Shown: one piece after another, positions 21,827 to 33,302 of the stretch | Layout: each line of letters starts with the position of its first letter | How positions within the stretch are numbered: the first letter of the stretch is position 1 | DNA from: Benincasa hispida | Taxonomy: Eukaryota > Streptophyta > Magnoliopsida > Cucurbitales > Cucurbitaceae | Direction: 5' to 3' | NCBI RefSeq assembly: GCF_009727055.1 | Contig: NC_052360.1 | Coordinates: forward strand, 64,330,874 to 64,394,873 | DNA length: 64,000 nucleotides | Notes under the pieces: model-generated | Told to the model about the DNA's origin: nothing | Seen by the model: only the letters and a program-made list of their open reading frames with translations | Database searches by the model: none | Program-made: the position numbers and the translations under genes

Positions 21827-22900
21827 AGTATAAACTCTCTAATACATAATCCTTTGATGCTTTCTTTTGAAAAGTAAACTTTAATCTTTAGATCGGTTGG
21901 TTTTCTCTAATGATTGATCTTTGTGTTTGATGATCTTCTTGGATGATTGAATTTTGAGCTTGATGATCTTCTTGGAGGGTCGATCTTTGGGCTTGTTGAT
22001 CGATTTGGATTGATCTTTGACTTGTTGATTAGTTTAAATCGATTTTTAGCTTGTTGATTAGCTTAGATCGACCTTGTTAATCGCCTTGATCGATCTATGT
22101 CTTGTTGATCGACCTAGATCAGGCTCTAGCTCGTTGATTGACTAGGTCGGCCTCTTGCTTGTTGATCAGTTTGAATTAGCCTCTGATTTGCTAATTGGCT
22201 TGGATTGACCTCTGACTTATTGATCGACTTGGATCAACCTTTGACTTGTTGATCAACTTGGATGGGCCTCTAGGTTGTTGATCTACTTGGATTGACGTTT
22301 GAGGTTTCTAACTTCGAGAGTTTTGGAAAGTCTTTTGATCTTCTCGAAATCTTCTGAGCTTTAGTATTTTTAGATCTTGAGGAGAATAAAAGTTGATCTT
22401 TGGATCTTTAGTTTGTCTTCTGATCTTCAAAGTTTTCAAGGAGTTGTATTCTTTATATCTTTAGAGCTTCAACCTTGGATTTTTAGAGCTTTGGAGTTTC
22501 AAAGATTCGGCCTTCATTCTTTAAACCTCCAAAAATGAAGGATTGAGACCTATATTTATAGAGGTTTTGATTGGGCTTACATGGGTTTAGGCCCAATCTT
22601 TTTTTTTGGACTAAATTTTTATCATGGATTTAAAGTGAGTTGGACTTTGGTCAGATTTGAGCGACTTTAATTCCTCAGCCTGATCTAATTTATAATTTTA
22701 ATCTGAATTAGACATCTAAACAAATTTATCGGTCATGGTCCAGGCTTGATCACTGTTGAAATCGACGAGCTTATTATTGTGATCAAATGGTCGAAGATAT
22801 GTGACATTTTCTAGTTTGTCACTTATTTTTCTCCAAATATAATGAGTTGTTATTTTGATGACCTGATAAAATTTGATTGGCTGAAATTTCTCATTCAACA
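21827..22900 (-). mobile_element. LTR-like block, minus strand, containing a 29-bp minisatellite
   Basis: Read leftward it starts TGTTGAATGAGAAATTTC at 22900. About 340 bases on is a strong TATA box CTATAAATA (near 22560), followed by a leader with the minisatellite. It ends near 21827. No primer-binding site or coding domain is next to it, so it may be a solo LTR. The flanks share only ATAT, so the left end and target duplication are unproven. Confidence 0.45.
21935..22315 (-). repeat. 29-bp minisatellite (CTTGTTGATCGACTTGGAT-type units)
   Basis: About twelve tandem units of 28-31 bases, best defined as CTTGTTGATC, GACTTGGAT and a GACCTCTGA-like end. Several neighbouring units are exactly 29 bases. 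The array lies downstream of the TATA box on the minus strand, so it would be in any LTR transcript. Confidence 0.85.
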
Positions 22901-24411
22901 ATATTACTAAAGGTTTCTATTAAAAGAAAAAAAATTAATATATTTTGTATTTTTCGTTTCGTTACAATGTTTTGCAGCGAATATGATAAATCGACAATAA
23001 AGAACACATTAGAAAATTATAGGAAAAGAAGTTAGTAAATAAAAGTTATTTATTATCAAATGCTTAAGTGATACAGTGTTTATACTATCAATCCGAGCTT
23101 TCTTTCAATACATTTGAAAAAAACATAATTAATTTTAAGGATTAAAAATATCATTACATGTGTCCATATTTTTACATCACTTCAAAGAGTTATGCTAGCA
23201 TAACATTCTACACTTTCGTAGGTATTTGGTAATTCTCTTTATAAGAACTTAACTTTTAAAAATTTAGATATAACCTAACAAACTTAAAGGCATGTTTGGG
23301 GTGATTTTAAAATTATTAAAATTACTTTGGTTATATTTAAAATATCTCTTAAACACGATTTTAATCACTCAAAATCAATTTAATTTTTAATTTTTAATTT
23401 TATGCTTTTAAATGCAATTTTTCTTTCTATTAGAATTTAATTTGAATGATTAAAATGTACTATCTCATGCAACTTAACTTGGGATTGTTATGCTATTTAA
23501 GATATAACTTTTGAAATAGGAGGGCATTTTAGTCAAATGGTCATTCTTTTTCATCTTCTTTTCATCCTCTATCCATCTACAACATTAGTTTTAGCTTTTC
23601 TTTGATTTTCTTTTGTAATCTTGGACACGAGACGATTAACATGATTTGTGGCTAAGGTAAGTTCTTTTTCCTAGCTTAGGAGGAGAATTGAAATCCATTT
23701 AAACTGATTGGGAGGACTTGTTGATCATCCATCATCTTTTAATTGTTAGGTTAGAGATTCATAATTGATATGTGACATATAACCTCGCATGAATTTTCGA
23801 TTAGCAAAAATCAAAACATGATTGTGTGTAGATTGATCGGTTGTTTAGAATAGCATGTTTACAATATTGCGCGATTGATTTAATTTAAGAATGAAATTGA
23901 TTAGTAACTTAGGCTATTCAAATCTTCATTGTCTTGTTTAAATCCTCTAGACTTAATACAGACGTGAGATTTTTACATATGAATGTTATTGAACCCAGTT
24001 AGTTACATTGAACATTTAGTTTAATTAAAAATTTAATCAAGTAGGCTAAACATACTATTTAAATTCTTACCATTTAGTTTCTCTGCTATTTTCATTCATT
24101 GAAATCACAATAAATTAAAGGAAAACACGAGCGCTCTCTATAAATCGACCCGACCAACCATTATTACAGTTTTAGTTTGAGTTTAGAGTTTATAAATATT
24201 ATTTAATAGGATGAAAGATGATTCAACTCCCATTTTCGGGCTTGTCAATAGTCCAAATATTAATATAACAAAATTTACCTTTTTTATTCTTAATATATTC
24301 TATATATAAATAACTCTGGAGGGGAATCTCTCTTCATTTCTTTTACTCTGGATAGTTTTTAGTATTATAAATATTACAAATTATGTGTAAAATAGATACT
24401 CATTATTCTTA
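22901..24411. other. Non-coding spacer with a MITE-like piece
   Basis: No gene. 23286-23460 starts GGCATGTTTGGGGTGATTTT and carries AATCACTCAAAATCAATTT, a style of AT-rich MITE with CATGTTTGG ends; its right terminus is missing. A TAAGTGATACAGTGTTTATA piece near 23070 resembles the tRNA-like heads listed above but is too decayed to call. Confidence 0.4.
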
Positions 24412-24764
24412 ATGTCAAAAGCCAAATGTCACTTCTTCTACACCTGAGATATGTTGTCACGTATCTTGTAAATACTTATTCTTAGTGTCCAAATAAACCA
24501 TTCCTACTTGTTATTTTGTTTAAAAATAGAGGTATTTAGTGGAGTTTGTAAGATACACACATTGGTGAAAATTCAAAAGAAGGTCGGAGAAAGTGGAGAA
24601 ATTTCTTATTTCATATTTTTGTTGTTTTATTTTATTTTTTTATTTATATATTATGTTTTATTTATTTTAATATTTATTTATTTTATTATATATTATTATT
24701 ATATTATATTTTTTCTGTATCTATGTTCTCGTTGTGCATCTTTGTCCTCCTCATATTCACAACA
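24412..24764 (+). mobile_element. Probable 5' LTR of copia fragment 1
   Basis: Ends ...TTCACAACA at 24764 directly before a decayed primer-binding site (TTATCAGAAC at 24767-24776) and 67 bases before the gag ATG. It includes an extremely T/A-rich stretch at 24600-24715. The left end is only a guess: TGTCAAAAGCC at 24412 is the first TG that gives a reasonable size. Confidence 0.35.
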
Positions 24765-24831
24765 CATTATCAGAACAAAATCCTGTTGTTTCCCCTGCTG
24801 AAGATAGATCCTAATTGCTTTGATAGATCTT

Positions 24832-26565
24832 ATGAAATTAGAATTCGTAGCCCTTGACGTTAATGACAATAATTATTTTTCATAGGTATTCGATGTCGAA
24901 ATCCACCTAAATACTATGAACGTTAGGGAAACAATTAAAGAAGGAAATATGACATCTAGTCAGGACAGAGTAAAAGCTATGATTTTCCTTCGTTATCATC
25001 ACCACGAGGGATTGAAAATTAAGTATCTTACAATAAAAGAGCCCCGTGTCTTGTGAAAATTTTGAAAGTGAGATATGATCATAAAAAAAAAAAAAAAATT
25101 ATTCTTCCTAAAACTTGTTATGAGTGGATGCATTTGAGGCTACAAGATTTTAAATTAGTAAGTGATTACAATTTCGCATTCTTAACTTGTTGTTACATGG
25201 AGAGAAAATTACTGATGCTGATGTGTTAGAGAATACATTTTCTACATTTAATGTCTCGAATATGCTTCCGCAATAGCAATATCGAGAGAAAGGTTTTAAA
25301 CAGTATTTTGAACTAATTTCATGTCTTCTTGTAGCCGAACAAAATAACGAGTTATTGATAAAAATCATGAATCTCGACAAACTGGAACAATACCATTCCC
25401 TGAAGTGATTGTTGTGAATGTTAATAATCGTGGTCAAGGTCGTGGTCGAGGTTGAGGTCGTGACCGTGGCAAAGGAAGAAATGATTATTATTTCTGTGGT
25501 GGTCATTCTAATTATTCAAATTTCAAAAGAACCACACAAAATGATGATCACAAAGGAACACAAGATAAAAATCTAAAAAGTGTTGAAAATAAATGCTTCT
25601 GATATGGAATGATTGGGCATTGGTCACATACCAATCGTATGTCAAAACACTTAGTTGATCTCTATCAAACCTCCCTGAAGGAAAAAGGGGAAAATGTGGA
25701 AGCAAATTTTGCATACCAGGATAATGACATATTTGACCCATCCCATATGAAAAATTTGGATGTGATGGACTTTTTTGAATCTCCTGAAGAGAAGAATGAT
25801 ACATTTGGCAGAACATCAAGTATTTCTTTTGACTTTGAGAATATCTAGACTTAATGTTGTTGTTGTTTTTTCTTTTTTTTTTTTTTTTTTTTTATCTATC
25901 TTCATGTTTTTTAATGTTAATTTTTGTATATTCCGAGTATTGTTTTTCTTATTGCAATTATTTTCTTTTGATGAAGAAACATGGATCATTTTCATATGTT
26001 AGGTGATTAAACAATGAGCAAAGAAAATATATGTTGGTAGACAGTGCAACTACACACATAATACTTACAAGTAGAAAATATTTTTTCAAACTGACAATGG
26101 TGGAAGCAAAAGTCAACACAATATCAGGTTCGACAAACCTAATTGAAGGATTTGGAAAAGAAAATCTTATTTTGCCCAGAGGGACAAAATTTATTGGCAA
26201 TACATTATTCTCTAGTCAATCAAAGAGAATCTACTAAATTTTAAATATATACGCTGCAGTGGTTATCATATTAAGACTAATAGTAAGAGTAATGTGGAAT
26301 ATCTTTATATTATATCTACTATCTCATATGAAAAACGTATACTGGAAGAGTTTCCTTCTGTATTTTCCGAATTATATTATACTCATATATGAGTAATTGA
26401 AACATATGTAACAATGAACCTACAGTTCATGAATCCAGACATATTTACAATTTGGCATAACCGATTGGGTCATCCAAGATCTATAATGATGAAAAGAATT
26501 ACTGAGAATTCAAATAGACATTCATTGAAGAGTCCGAGGATTCTTCATTCGAATGAATTATCATG
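24832..26565 (+). pseudogene. Ty1/copia fragment 1: gag, start of protease and GAG-pre-integrase
   Basis: Collinear with a plant copia polyprotein: gag start (LDVNDNNYFS, VFDVEIHLNTM, DRVKAMIFLRYH), then AEQNNELL, a Gly/Arg-rich stretch, a zinc knuckle near 25590 that is broken (the second position is a stop and later Cys residues are lost), LVDLYQTSLKEKGENVE and DPSHM. The protease start LVDSATTHI follows near 26040, and then the GAG-pre-integrase motif WHNRLGHPRSIMMKR. Stops fall after NNYFS and EPRVL, and a poly-A insertion lies near 25085. It ends abruptly at 26565, where another LTR begins, so integrase, reverse transcriptase and RNase H are absent. Dead copy. Confidence 0.9.
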
Positions 26566-27226
26566 TGATTTAAATATTATACATTAATAGAGATTCATAT
26601 TTGGAATTTGTGTATTATTAATTTAATATATTAAATTAATTTAATTAATTATCTAGAATTAATTTTATTTAAAATTTATTTTAAAGAAATTTTATTTAAA
26701 ATTAAAATTCCTTTTAGTTTTAATTTTTGGAAAATCAAATTTTAAAAGAAATTTTAGTTAGTGAATTTATCCAACATTTTCTACCATTCTAAACACCTCA
26801 TTTCCCACCAATTCTTAATGGATTTGGTGTCAATTTGTCATCAAATTTGATTCATGCAAGATCTTCTTTGAATAGAAGAAATTATGGCCGAAGAATTCTT
26901 CATGCATTTTTTAGATCTGGGAGAAATTTTGTTCTTTCAAGTTTCATACTCTAAAAACTCTCATATACCTCAAAATTCCCTTCAATCTCACTACAAAGAT
27001 CCCATTATCTGTTCTAAGGTCAGAGAATAACGAAAAAAACTCTAGCGGTAGTCCACAAACCGTTCAGATTCAAGCACATGATTGCCCTAATTTTGGTTTT
27101 CTACAAAAGGTTGTATCTCAAACCCTAATTTCTTGATATGAACATGCATGCTTTAGTCTCAAAATTAATGTAATTAGATTGCTTAAGATCCTAATTATTT
27201 TCGCTTGCGCATTGTAGACTCTTACA
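26566..27226 (+). mobile_element. 5' LTR of copia element 2 (plus strand)
   Basis: Begins TGTGATTTAAATATT exactly where copia fragment 1 stops and ends GACTCTTACA, two bases before a canonical primer-binding site. TG...CA ends; about 660 bases. It contains AT-rich upstream sequence and a leader-like segment (GGTCAGAGAATAACG). Insertion into fragment 1 is inferred from the abrupt coding break. A TG two bases earlier is an alternative start. Confidence 0.7.
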
Positions 27227-27228
27227 AT

Positions 27229-27240
27229 TGGTATCAGAGT
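27229..27240 (+). other. Primer-binding site of copia element 2
   Basis: TGGTATCAGAGT, one mismatch from the standard initiator-Met tRNA site, two bases after the LTR end. Confidence 0.85.
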
Positions 27241-29123
27241 ATGATTTAAGTATTCAATTTGCATTAATTTTAACTTGGTGGGCGTTAATTCATGTGATGA
27301 ATGTTGTGGTTGCTGAAATGGATGTATTACGATTTTGGCATTACCTTCAATTCTATTATACTTTTTGTAATTGGCCCCTTGTTTATGAGTTTTAATGAGT
27401 GAAGAAAGGTCTGTAAATTTGCTAGAGTCATTAGAGTTGAAATTAGATTGCAATGGGAAGAATTTGGAGCAAGGTGCAGTAGGAAAAGTAGTTGGAAGTT
27501 GTTTTTGTCAAGCGGCGCTACGACGTTGTTCTTCAATAAGCCTAGAATCGCAGTAGTGCTGCAACACGCCTTCAACAGCCCCATGGCGTTGTTCTTTAGC
27601 ATTTCCAGAAACGTGTGCGTGCGAGGAGCATCGGTCCAAATGTACCAATTTGGTTCAGTTCAGCCCATTTCGGTCTGATTCAGCTTGGTTTGGTGCATTA
27701 AAGGTCTGGTTCAAGGGTTTTTCAGCTGGTTTGGGCTAGTTCTAAGTGTTTGGAAGTGGTTCGGAGTTGATTCTGAGTTATTACTTTAATAATTTAGCTA
27801 TTTGCTTGCTTAGGTGCCAAAACCAGTCCAATTTAGTGTGTATTTAATTAATTATGCATTATGGATGTATATTTAATTAAATTAAATCTTGTTTGTGCAT
27901 AAAGTATGTCATGTAGATTTAAAATCCCACTATAGGAAAGCATGTTGGATGCATAGGAAGATGTTATAAGTGTAATAATATATAGTATGCATGTGTAAGA
28001 TTTCATGAGTTTTAATATAAGTTGTTATATTAAATCATGAAATGTATGATGTATGTTATGGAGAATGTCTAAGTTATAAGTGTTATAAAATGAATTAGAT
28101 ATTTAAAATCTATAAGAAAAATAAATGCATGCTCACTTAGGGTTAACAATGACAACTTGTTTTAATAGTTAAAATAGGTCGTTACCTTGTCAAACTCCGG
28201 TACCAAATCACCTAACAAAATCCTGTATAAGGCTAGAGGTACTTAAGTTCACGGTTTACAGAACACCTACTATCTGGGGATCAAGCCAGTTGTTTAGTTT
28301 TGTTAACTTGGTCTTATAAGCATGCGTGATCGATGTGAGGTAATAAATAGTTTATCACTTAGACATCGCAGGTTAAATCCAATATAAAAGTTATACTCGG
28401 ATAAACACCTAGACTTAGTTTGTATTTAATTAGCTGAAATATGTCTAAGAAAAAGTACACCCAAAATCATCAAGAACACTTCAGTGGGAGAAAAAATTGT
28501 TTTTAGCTTTCCCGTCTCTAAGAGTTCACACCATGAAATTCATGCTCGGCTTCGTTTGGAAAGTGTTTGCATGTATCAATAGCAATGTGAATAGGGAAAG
28601 GTGTTCATAGTAAGTGGGAGAAGGAAGTGTGTCAAAATATCCTACAATCTCCTCCATTAGGTTGCACCATGAGATTCCCGTGTTCCGGCTACGTGTCGTT
28701 TTTAGGTGACCACCCATTTGGAGGGTTATAACTTGGGGATCAGAACAACGTAAACTCCAGAAATGGATAGGGTCTCTTAGGTCCATTTTCAGCATTGTCT
28801 ACCCCTCGATAGCTTGTTGATACTGATCTCTGGGATTTGAGAATGGCGGGTTACACTTAAAATAATTACTAAGTGTTAATAAATTCTTGACCAAAAAGCG
28901 ATAACTAAATGCTATAGGAATAAGAGTTATTTTGATATTAGCATTTAGTCAAGAATGTCTTGATTCATTGAAGGAGTAATTGACTGCCCCTCGGTAATGG
29001 TTATTCTGACTCACTGAAGTATCATTGCAAATTAATTAGATATGAATACCTTATTACTTTTGCTAAAACTTGATTGAATTTAATAATATTTCACTAATAG
29101 AATTTTTTTTTTATATTTTCAGC
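27241..29123 (+). other. Long untranslated leader of copia element 2, with probable intron
   Basis: About 1.9 kb between primer-binding site and gag ATG, without a credible gene. It ends in a T-rich tract and TTTTCAG immediately before CATG, a strong 3' splice site. Blocks such as CAGAAATGGATAGGGTCTC near 28757 and GGCGGGTTACAC near 28845 recur, reversed, in the leader of the minus-strand copia (43600-44500). This shows the two elements belong to one family. A spliced leader would bring gag close to the LTR transcript start; that is inference. Confidence 0.6.
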
Positions 29124-29238
29124 ATGTCAAACTCAATAATTGAACTACTCACTTCAGATAAGTTTAACAGTGACAATTACTCAACATGAAAATCAATATA
29201 AACACAATACTAGTAATTGATGATCTGAGGTTCGTTTT
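29124..29238 (+). pseudogene. Copia element 2 gag, first piece
   Basis: Starts MSNSIIELLTSDKFNSDNYS, typical of copia gag, and runs to DDLRFV at the insertion point. A Trp codon has become a stop (after NYS) and other stops follow. The reading continues after the insertion at 31946 with LTEKCPP once the duplicated GTTTT is counted once. Confidence 0.85.
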
Positions 29239-31945
29239 TGTGAAACCCGGATTTCCATTTTTCCTACTTAAGAATGTGGAAGATAAATTCTATGTTGAAG
29301 AGAAGGAATTTCTAAGTGTTGAATAGATTTTTCTTGAGTAGTTTTGAGTTAAGTTTTAATTGATGAAATTTGGCTAAGTGTAAGATCAAAAGGACTCATG
29401 TGTTAAGAGTTAGGAGACATTAACGCATAAGTTGAAAAGGCAACCATGCGTTTGTAAGGTTGGACGCATGATTAGCCAAAATATTGGCAAGAGGCATTGC
29501 CAAGAGTTGTCATGCATTGAAAGCCAAGGAGAAAACTGGCCTAAGTGTTGGACAATGCGTTAATGTGGTGCCATGCGTTGGCCATAAAGTTTTGAGAGGT
29601 TACTTGGGCATGGAGAGAGATTGAAGTAGGGCCAAGAATAATGCATGCGGCAGCCACTACTTTTGGAGGTTAGATCAACGCATGGGGTGCGATGGCTACG
29701 ATGGATGCATTGGACATGATTGTATGCATTCATGCAGTCGAAGGAGATGCATTGGTAGGTTGTGGTGGTGCGAGGGCATGCAGTGATGTGAGGGTATGCG
29801 ATGACACGGTGTGAGGCATGCGTCGATGGATGGCATGCGGCGATGGAGGCAGACGCGATGGATACGTTGGACGCGAGAGTATGCGGCCGATGGTTTGCGG
29901 CTGAAAGGATGCGTTGATAACATGTACGCGCTGCTATGCGTTGATGTCATGCGACCGTACTATGTGTTGATGACATGCGGTAGCGCTATGCATTGAAGTC
30001 ATGCGACAGTGCTATGCGTTGATGGTCTGCGACGGCTTTGCTACACGAGATTGTGCAACCGAGGGCGTGCGATGGAGCGGCCTACGGTATGCGATCGAAG
30101 GTATGCGGCCGATGGTGTGCGCGTATGCAGCCAAGGGAATGCGTTAGTAGTAAGTGATGGCATGCACAATGGATACGTTGGATGCAGCGGCCTTGCTAAG
30201 GTATAAGCGATGCGATGGAACGAGCTAAGGTGGATGCATAGTGATTTGCCCTTGCGTTGCTAAGGCTTGCAATAACAAGGTAAATGAGGTGGGTTGCATT
30301 AGTTATAAGAGATGCGATGGTGTTAAATTGAGAACCAAGTCAACCCAAAGGTTTCTATGTGTTTGCTATGTGCTATGTGTTGGACATGTGCTATGCGTTG
30401 GACATCTGAAGGCACGTGGGGGTATAGAACAAGCTGGTAGTATGCATTAAAGGAGTGTTGGTCATTATCCTAGTTGAATGCATATGAAGTTGGATGAATG
30501 CATATGAAAGATGAACGCATATGAAGGATGGTCGCATTCAAGAACGTCATCCGAACATGTGGCTTGTTGGGAAGAAATCTTAAGCCTTAAGCAAATGAAC
30601 TGGATGCATGAGAAGACATAAAAAGTTGAGGGCTATGCGTTGGTAAAAGGGGAGTAAGACATCTTGGGTTGCGCTGACGCAAGATTACGTTGATAGTGTA
30701 AGGAAAATACATTTGGACATGCAGCCAAGTAGGAGGTGTCGGCCTTAAAGCAATCTTAGACGCCTATAAATAGAGCCAAGGACTTTATATGAGAACTAAA
30801 ATTCTCTTCAAAGGACATAAAGAATAGTGTATACTATGCGTTGGTAGCAAGACCATGCATTGGTCAAGTGGTTCTAAGAGGGGAGATGTTATCAGACAGA
30901 AAACATAGGAAGTAACATCAACTTGGGACAAGGAGTTCTCCTAAAATACTCATGCATTTTATGTGATTCTAAAGCCATTTGAAAGCTATGTGAGTCTAGT
31001 TTTCAGGGTAGGGCTGTCGGAGAAGAAGCTCCAAGGAATCGGGCTGGAGAATGAAGAAAAAATAGAGAGGTCGAGTTGTCGGGTAAGCTGGTCCAGTCTT
31101 GATGTTTTGATGTTTCCGGCCAAACCACGAGAATATCTGAGCTAATATTTTGGTCTTGAGACATTTTAGAGTATATTTGTAGAAGAAAGTATCTCGAGAT
31201 AAAGCTTAGAACTATGAGTAATCTGAGCTTTAAATTGAATCCGGATCGTAGGGTTCAAAAGGGAGCCTGAGGTGACCAAAGAACTTCTAGAGAGGAAAAT
31301 TCCTAAACGATCAAGGTGAGTGACTAAAATATTTTCAATGTTTTAAAAAACTATGTGCTAAAGAAAGATCTTTCAGATTATAGACATGTTTTCTAAGTTT
31401 TATAAAGAAAATCATTGTATGACTAGTTTTATTTTAAACTCGATACCGAAGGACGGTTGAGAAGGTATCCGAGTAGCTCGATACTGAATGACACAGTTGA
31501 GAAGGTATCTGAGCAAAAGTACCCAAGTATGGGGTAGTTCTTTTGATAAGAATCAGTTTTCTGGTCACTCAGCTAGCAAGCTCATCTCGGTTTTCAAATG
31601 TTTTTCTTCCCAGGTAGCGAAAGGTGAGGAGTTCCAGGGTGCTGCTAAGGTCAAGGTCTGCGACAAGCCACAGTTACACTCCCGGAGGGTTTTACAGTTG
31701 TTGTTGTAAACTTTTTAGTTAAATCTTGGAGTTATATAAACATTACATTGTTGTAATAAAATGGGCCTACCTAACCAGTTTCTATTATCTCCTTGACTTA
31801 ATCAGTTGGTTGTTGAATTTGTTCATTGGTATCAGAGCTATTTCCGCAAGAGTTATTAGGCAGTAAGTGTCAACAAAATGGTTGATAACTGCTATAGTCA
31901 CATCCTTTGCTAGGCTCAGAGGGTAGTTTAGGGCGAGGTGTGACA
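29239..31945 (+). mobile_element. 2.7-kb insertion in copia gag with GTTTT target duplication
   Basis: Begins TGTGAAACCCGG and ends GAGGTGTGACA; GTTTT flanks it at 29234-29238 and 31946-31950. Removing it restores the gag frame. No coding domain was found. It carries a TATAAATAGAGCC box near 30772 and dense ATGCG words at 29400-30900. An exact primer-binding site TGGTATCAGAGC lies at 31827-31838, only 107 bases from the right end. A pure solo LTR should not contain its own primer-binding site, so this is an unusual derivative. Either an LTR plus a short internal stub was inserted, or the LTR family carries that motif. Long-LTR gypsy origin is the likely class. Confidence 0.75.
29640..30260 (+). 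repeat. ATGCG/GCATGCG word array inside the insertion
   Basis: Over ~600 bases, more than 30 ATGCG, ATGCA or GCATGCGG words are separated by 5-20 bases (ATGCGTTGATG, GCATGCGGCGATGG). There is no fixed unit length. It is GC-rich compared with its neighbours and leaves chance open frames on both strands. Similar words continue thinly to ~30870. Confidence 0.75.
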
Positions 31946-32992
31946 GTTTTAACGGAGAAATGTCCTCCAATTCTCAGCTCATCAGCAAACCAAAATGTTC
32001 GGGATGTCTATGATAGATGGGTAAGGGCAAATGAAAAGACCCAAACCTATATTTTAGCTAGCATATTTGATGTCTTGACTAAAAACACGAGAGCATGGTC
32101 ACTGCTAAGGCAATCATGGATTCGTTGTAGACGATGTTCGGACAACTATCCACATCTATCAGACATTATGCTCTAAGGTTCGTTTACAACTGTCGCATGA
32201 AGGAAGGAACCTCTGTTAGAGAACATGTTCTAGATATCATAATTCACTTCAATGTGGCAGAGACAAACAACGTTGTCATAGAGGAAAAAGTCAAGTCAAT
32301 TTCATCATGAAATCTCTTCCGTAGAGTTTCCTACAATTTCGTACGAATGCAATGATGAATAAAATTGAATATAATTTGACAACTCTTTTAAACGAGCACC
32401 AGACTTACCAATCTCTTATGAAGAGTAAGGGACATGAAGGAGAAGCAAATGTTGTTACCTCCAAAAAGTTCCAAAAGGGATTGTCCTCAAGAACAAAGTC
32501 TAGACCTTCCATTTCATAGAATAAGAGTATTTCAATGAAGAAGAAGGGTAAAGGGAAAAGAAAGGCTCCTGTAAAACACAAAGGCAAGAGAAAAGTTACA
32601 GACAAAGGAAAATGTTTCCACTACAACAAAGACAGGCACTGGAAAAGGAATTGCCTCAAATACCTTGCTGAGAAGAAAGCTGAAAAAGCAAAACAAGGTA
32701 AATATGATTTACTCGTTGTTGAAATATGTTTAGTAGAAAATGATAACTCTATTTGGATACTTGATTTAGTGGTCGTTAACCATATTTGTACTTTTATTCA
32801 AGAAACTAGTTCCTGGAGACAGTTTGTAGAAGGCGAGATGACTTTAAAGGTTGAAGCAGCAGAAGTTGTCTCAACTAAAGTAGTGGGAGGCCTAAAGTTA
32901 TCTTTAGGAGATAGATACATTTTTCTTGAAAATATATTTTATGTTCCTAATATCAAAAGGAATGTAATAACTTTTTTTTTTTGTTAGAACTG
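31946..32992 (+). pseudogene. Copia element 2 gag continued, zinc knuckle and protease start
   Basis: LTEKCPPILSS, VYDRWVRANEKTQTYILASI and a decayed middle lead into a 150-codon open stretch (32535-32987). That stretch has a Lys-rich KKKGKGKRKAPVKHKGKRK, a knuckle CFHYNKDRHWKRNC with the second Cys changed to Tyr, then KYDLLVVEICLVENDNS and WILDLVVVNHICT. The last aligns with the protease DSGATNH site but has lost both Ser and Gly, so the protease is dead. After FYVPNIKRNVI the copy ends in a T run at 32992. Integrase and beyond are missing. Confidence 0.9.
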
Positions 32993-33302
32993 AAGGACTG
33001 TGAGGTCTGATGTAGAAGCAATGATTGATCCTCATTTACAATTTCACAGTGAATTAAAATTCAGAAACATAAGTTATGCATTCTCACAATAAGAAAAACA
33101 TAAGTTATGCATGCTCTATGTAATAAATTGGTAGTGAGGGAGAGGAAGGATTTTGAAAGAAAATAATTCTAGAGAGTGTTTTTGGGAGAGCTAAAACCTT
33201 ACAGACACTCTGTGTCTTTTTGGGAGGAAGAAGACGATCATCATTGTAACCTCCCAATCTCCCACGTCCCTGATAAGAGAGAAACAAGGTGAGGGAGTTA
33301 TA
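32993..33302. other. Unassigned spacer between copia element 2 and a gypsy LTR
   Basis: About 310 bases with AAACATAAGTTATGCAT repeated twice (near 33065 and 33098). No gene and no recognisable element end. It may be a fragment of a further LTR. Confidence 0.4.

Noticed and set aside
24508..24801. 97-codon hydrophobic plus frame
   Set aside because: Phe/Tyr/Ile string from a T/A-rich stretch of the copia LTR, crossing its end and the primer-binding site.
27118..27678. Overlapping 76-111-codon frames on both strands
   Set aside because: They lie across a copia LTR end, primer-binding site and leader; no protein family recognised.
29696..30450. Several 60-84-codon frames with Met/Arg/His richness
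   Set aside because: Generated by the ATGCG word field, which supplies start codons and suppresses stops in several frames.
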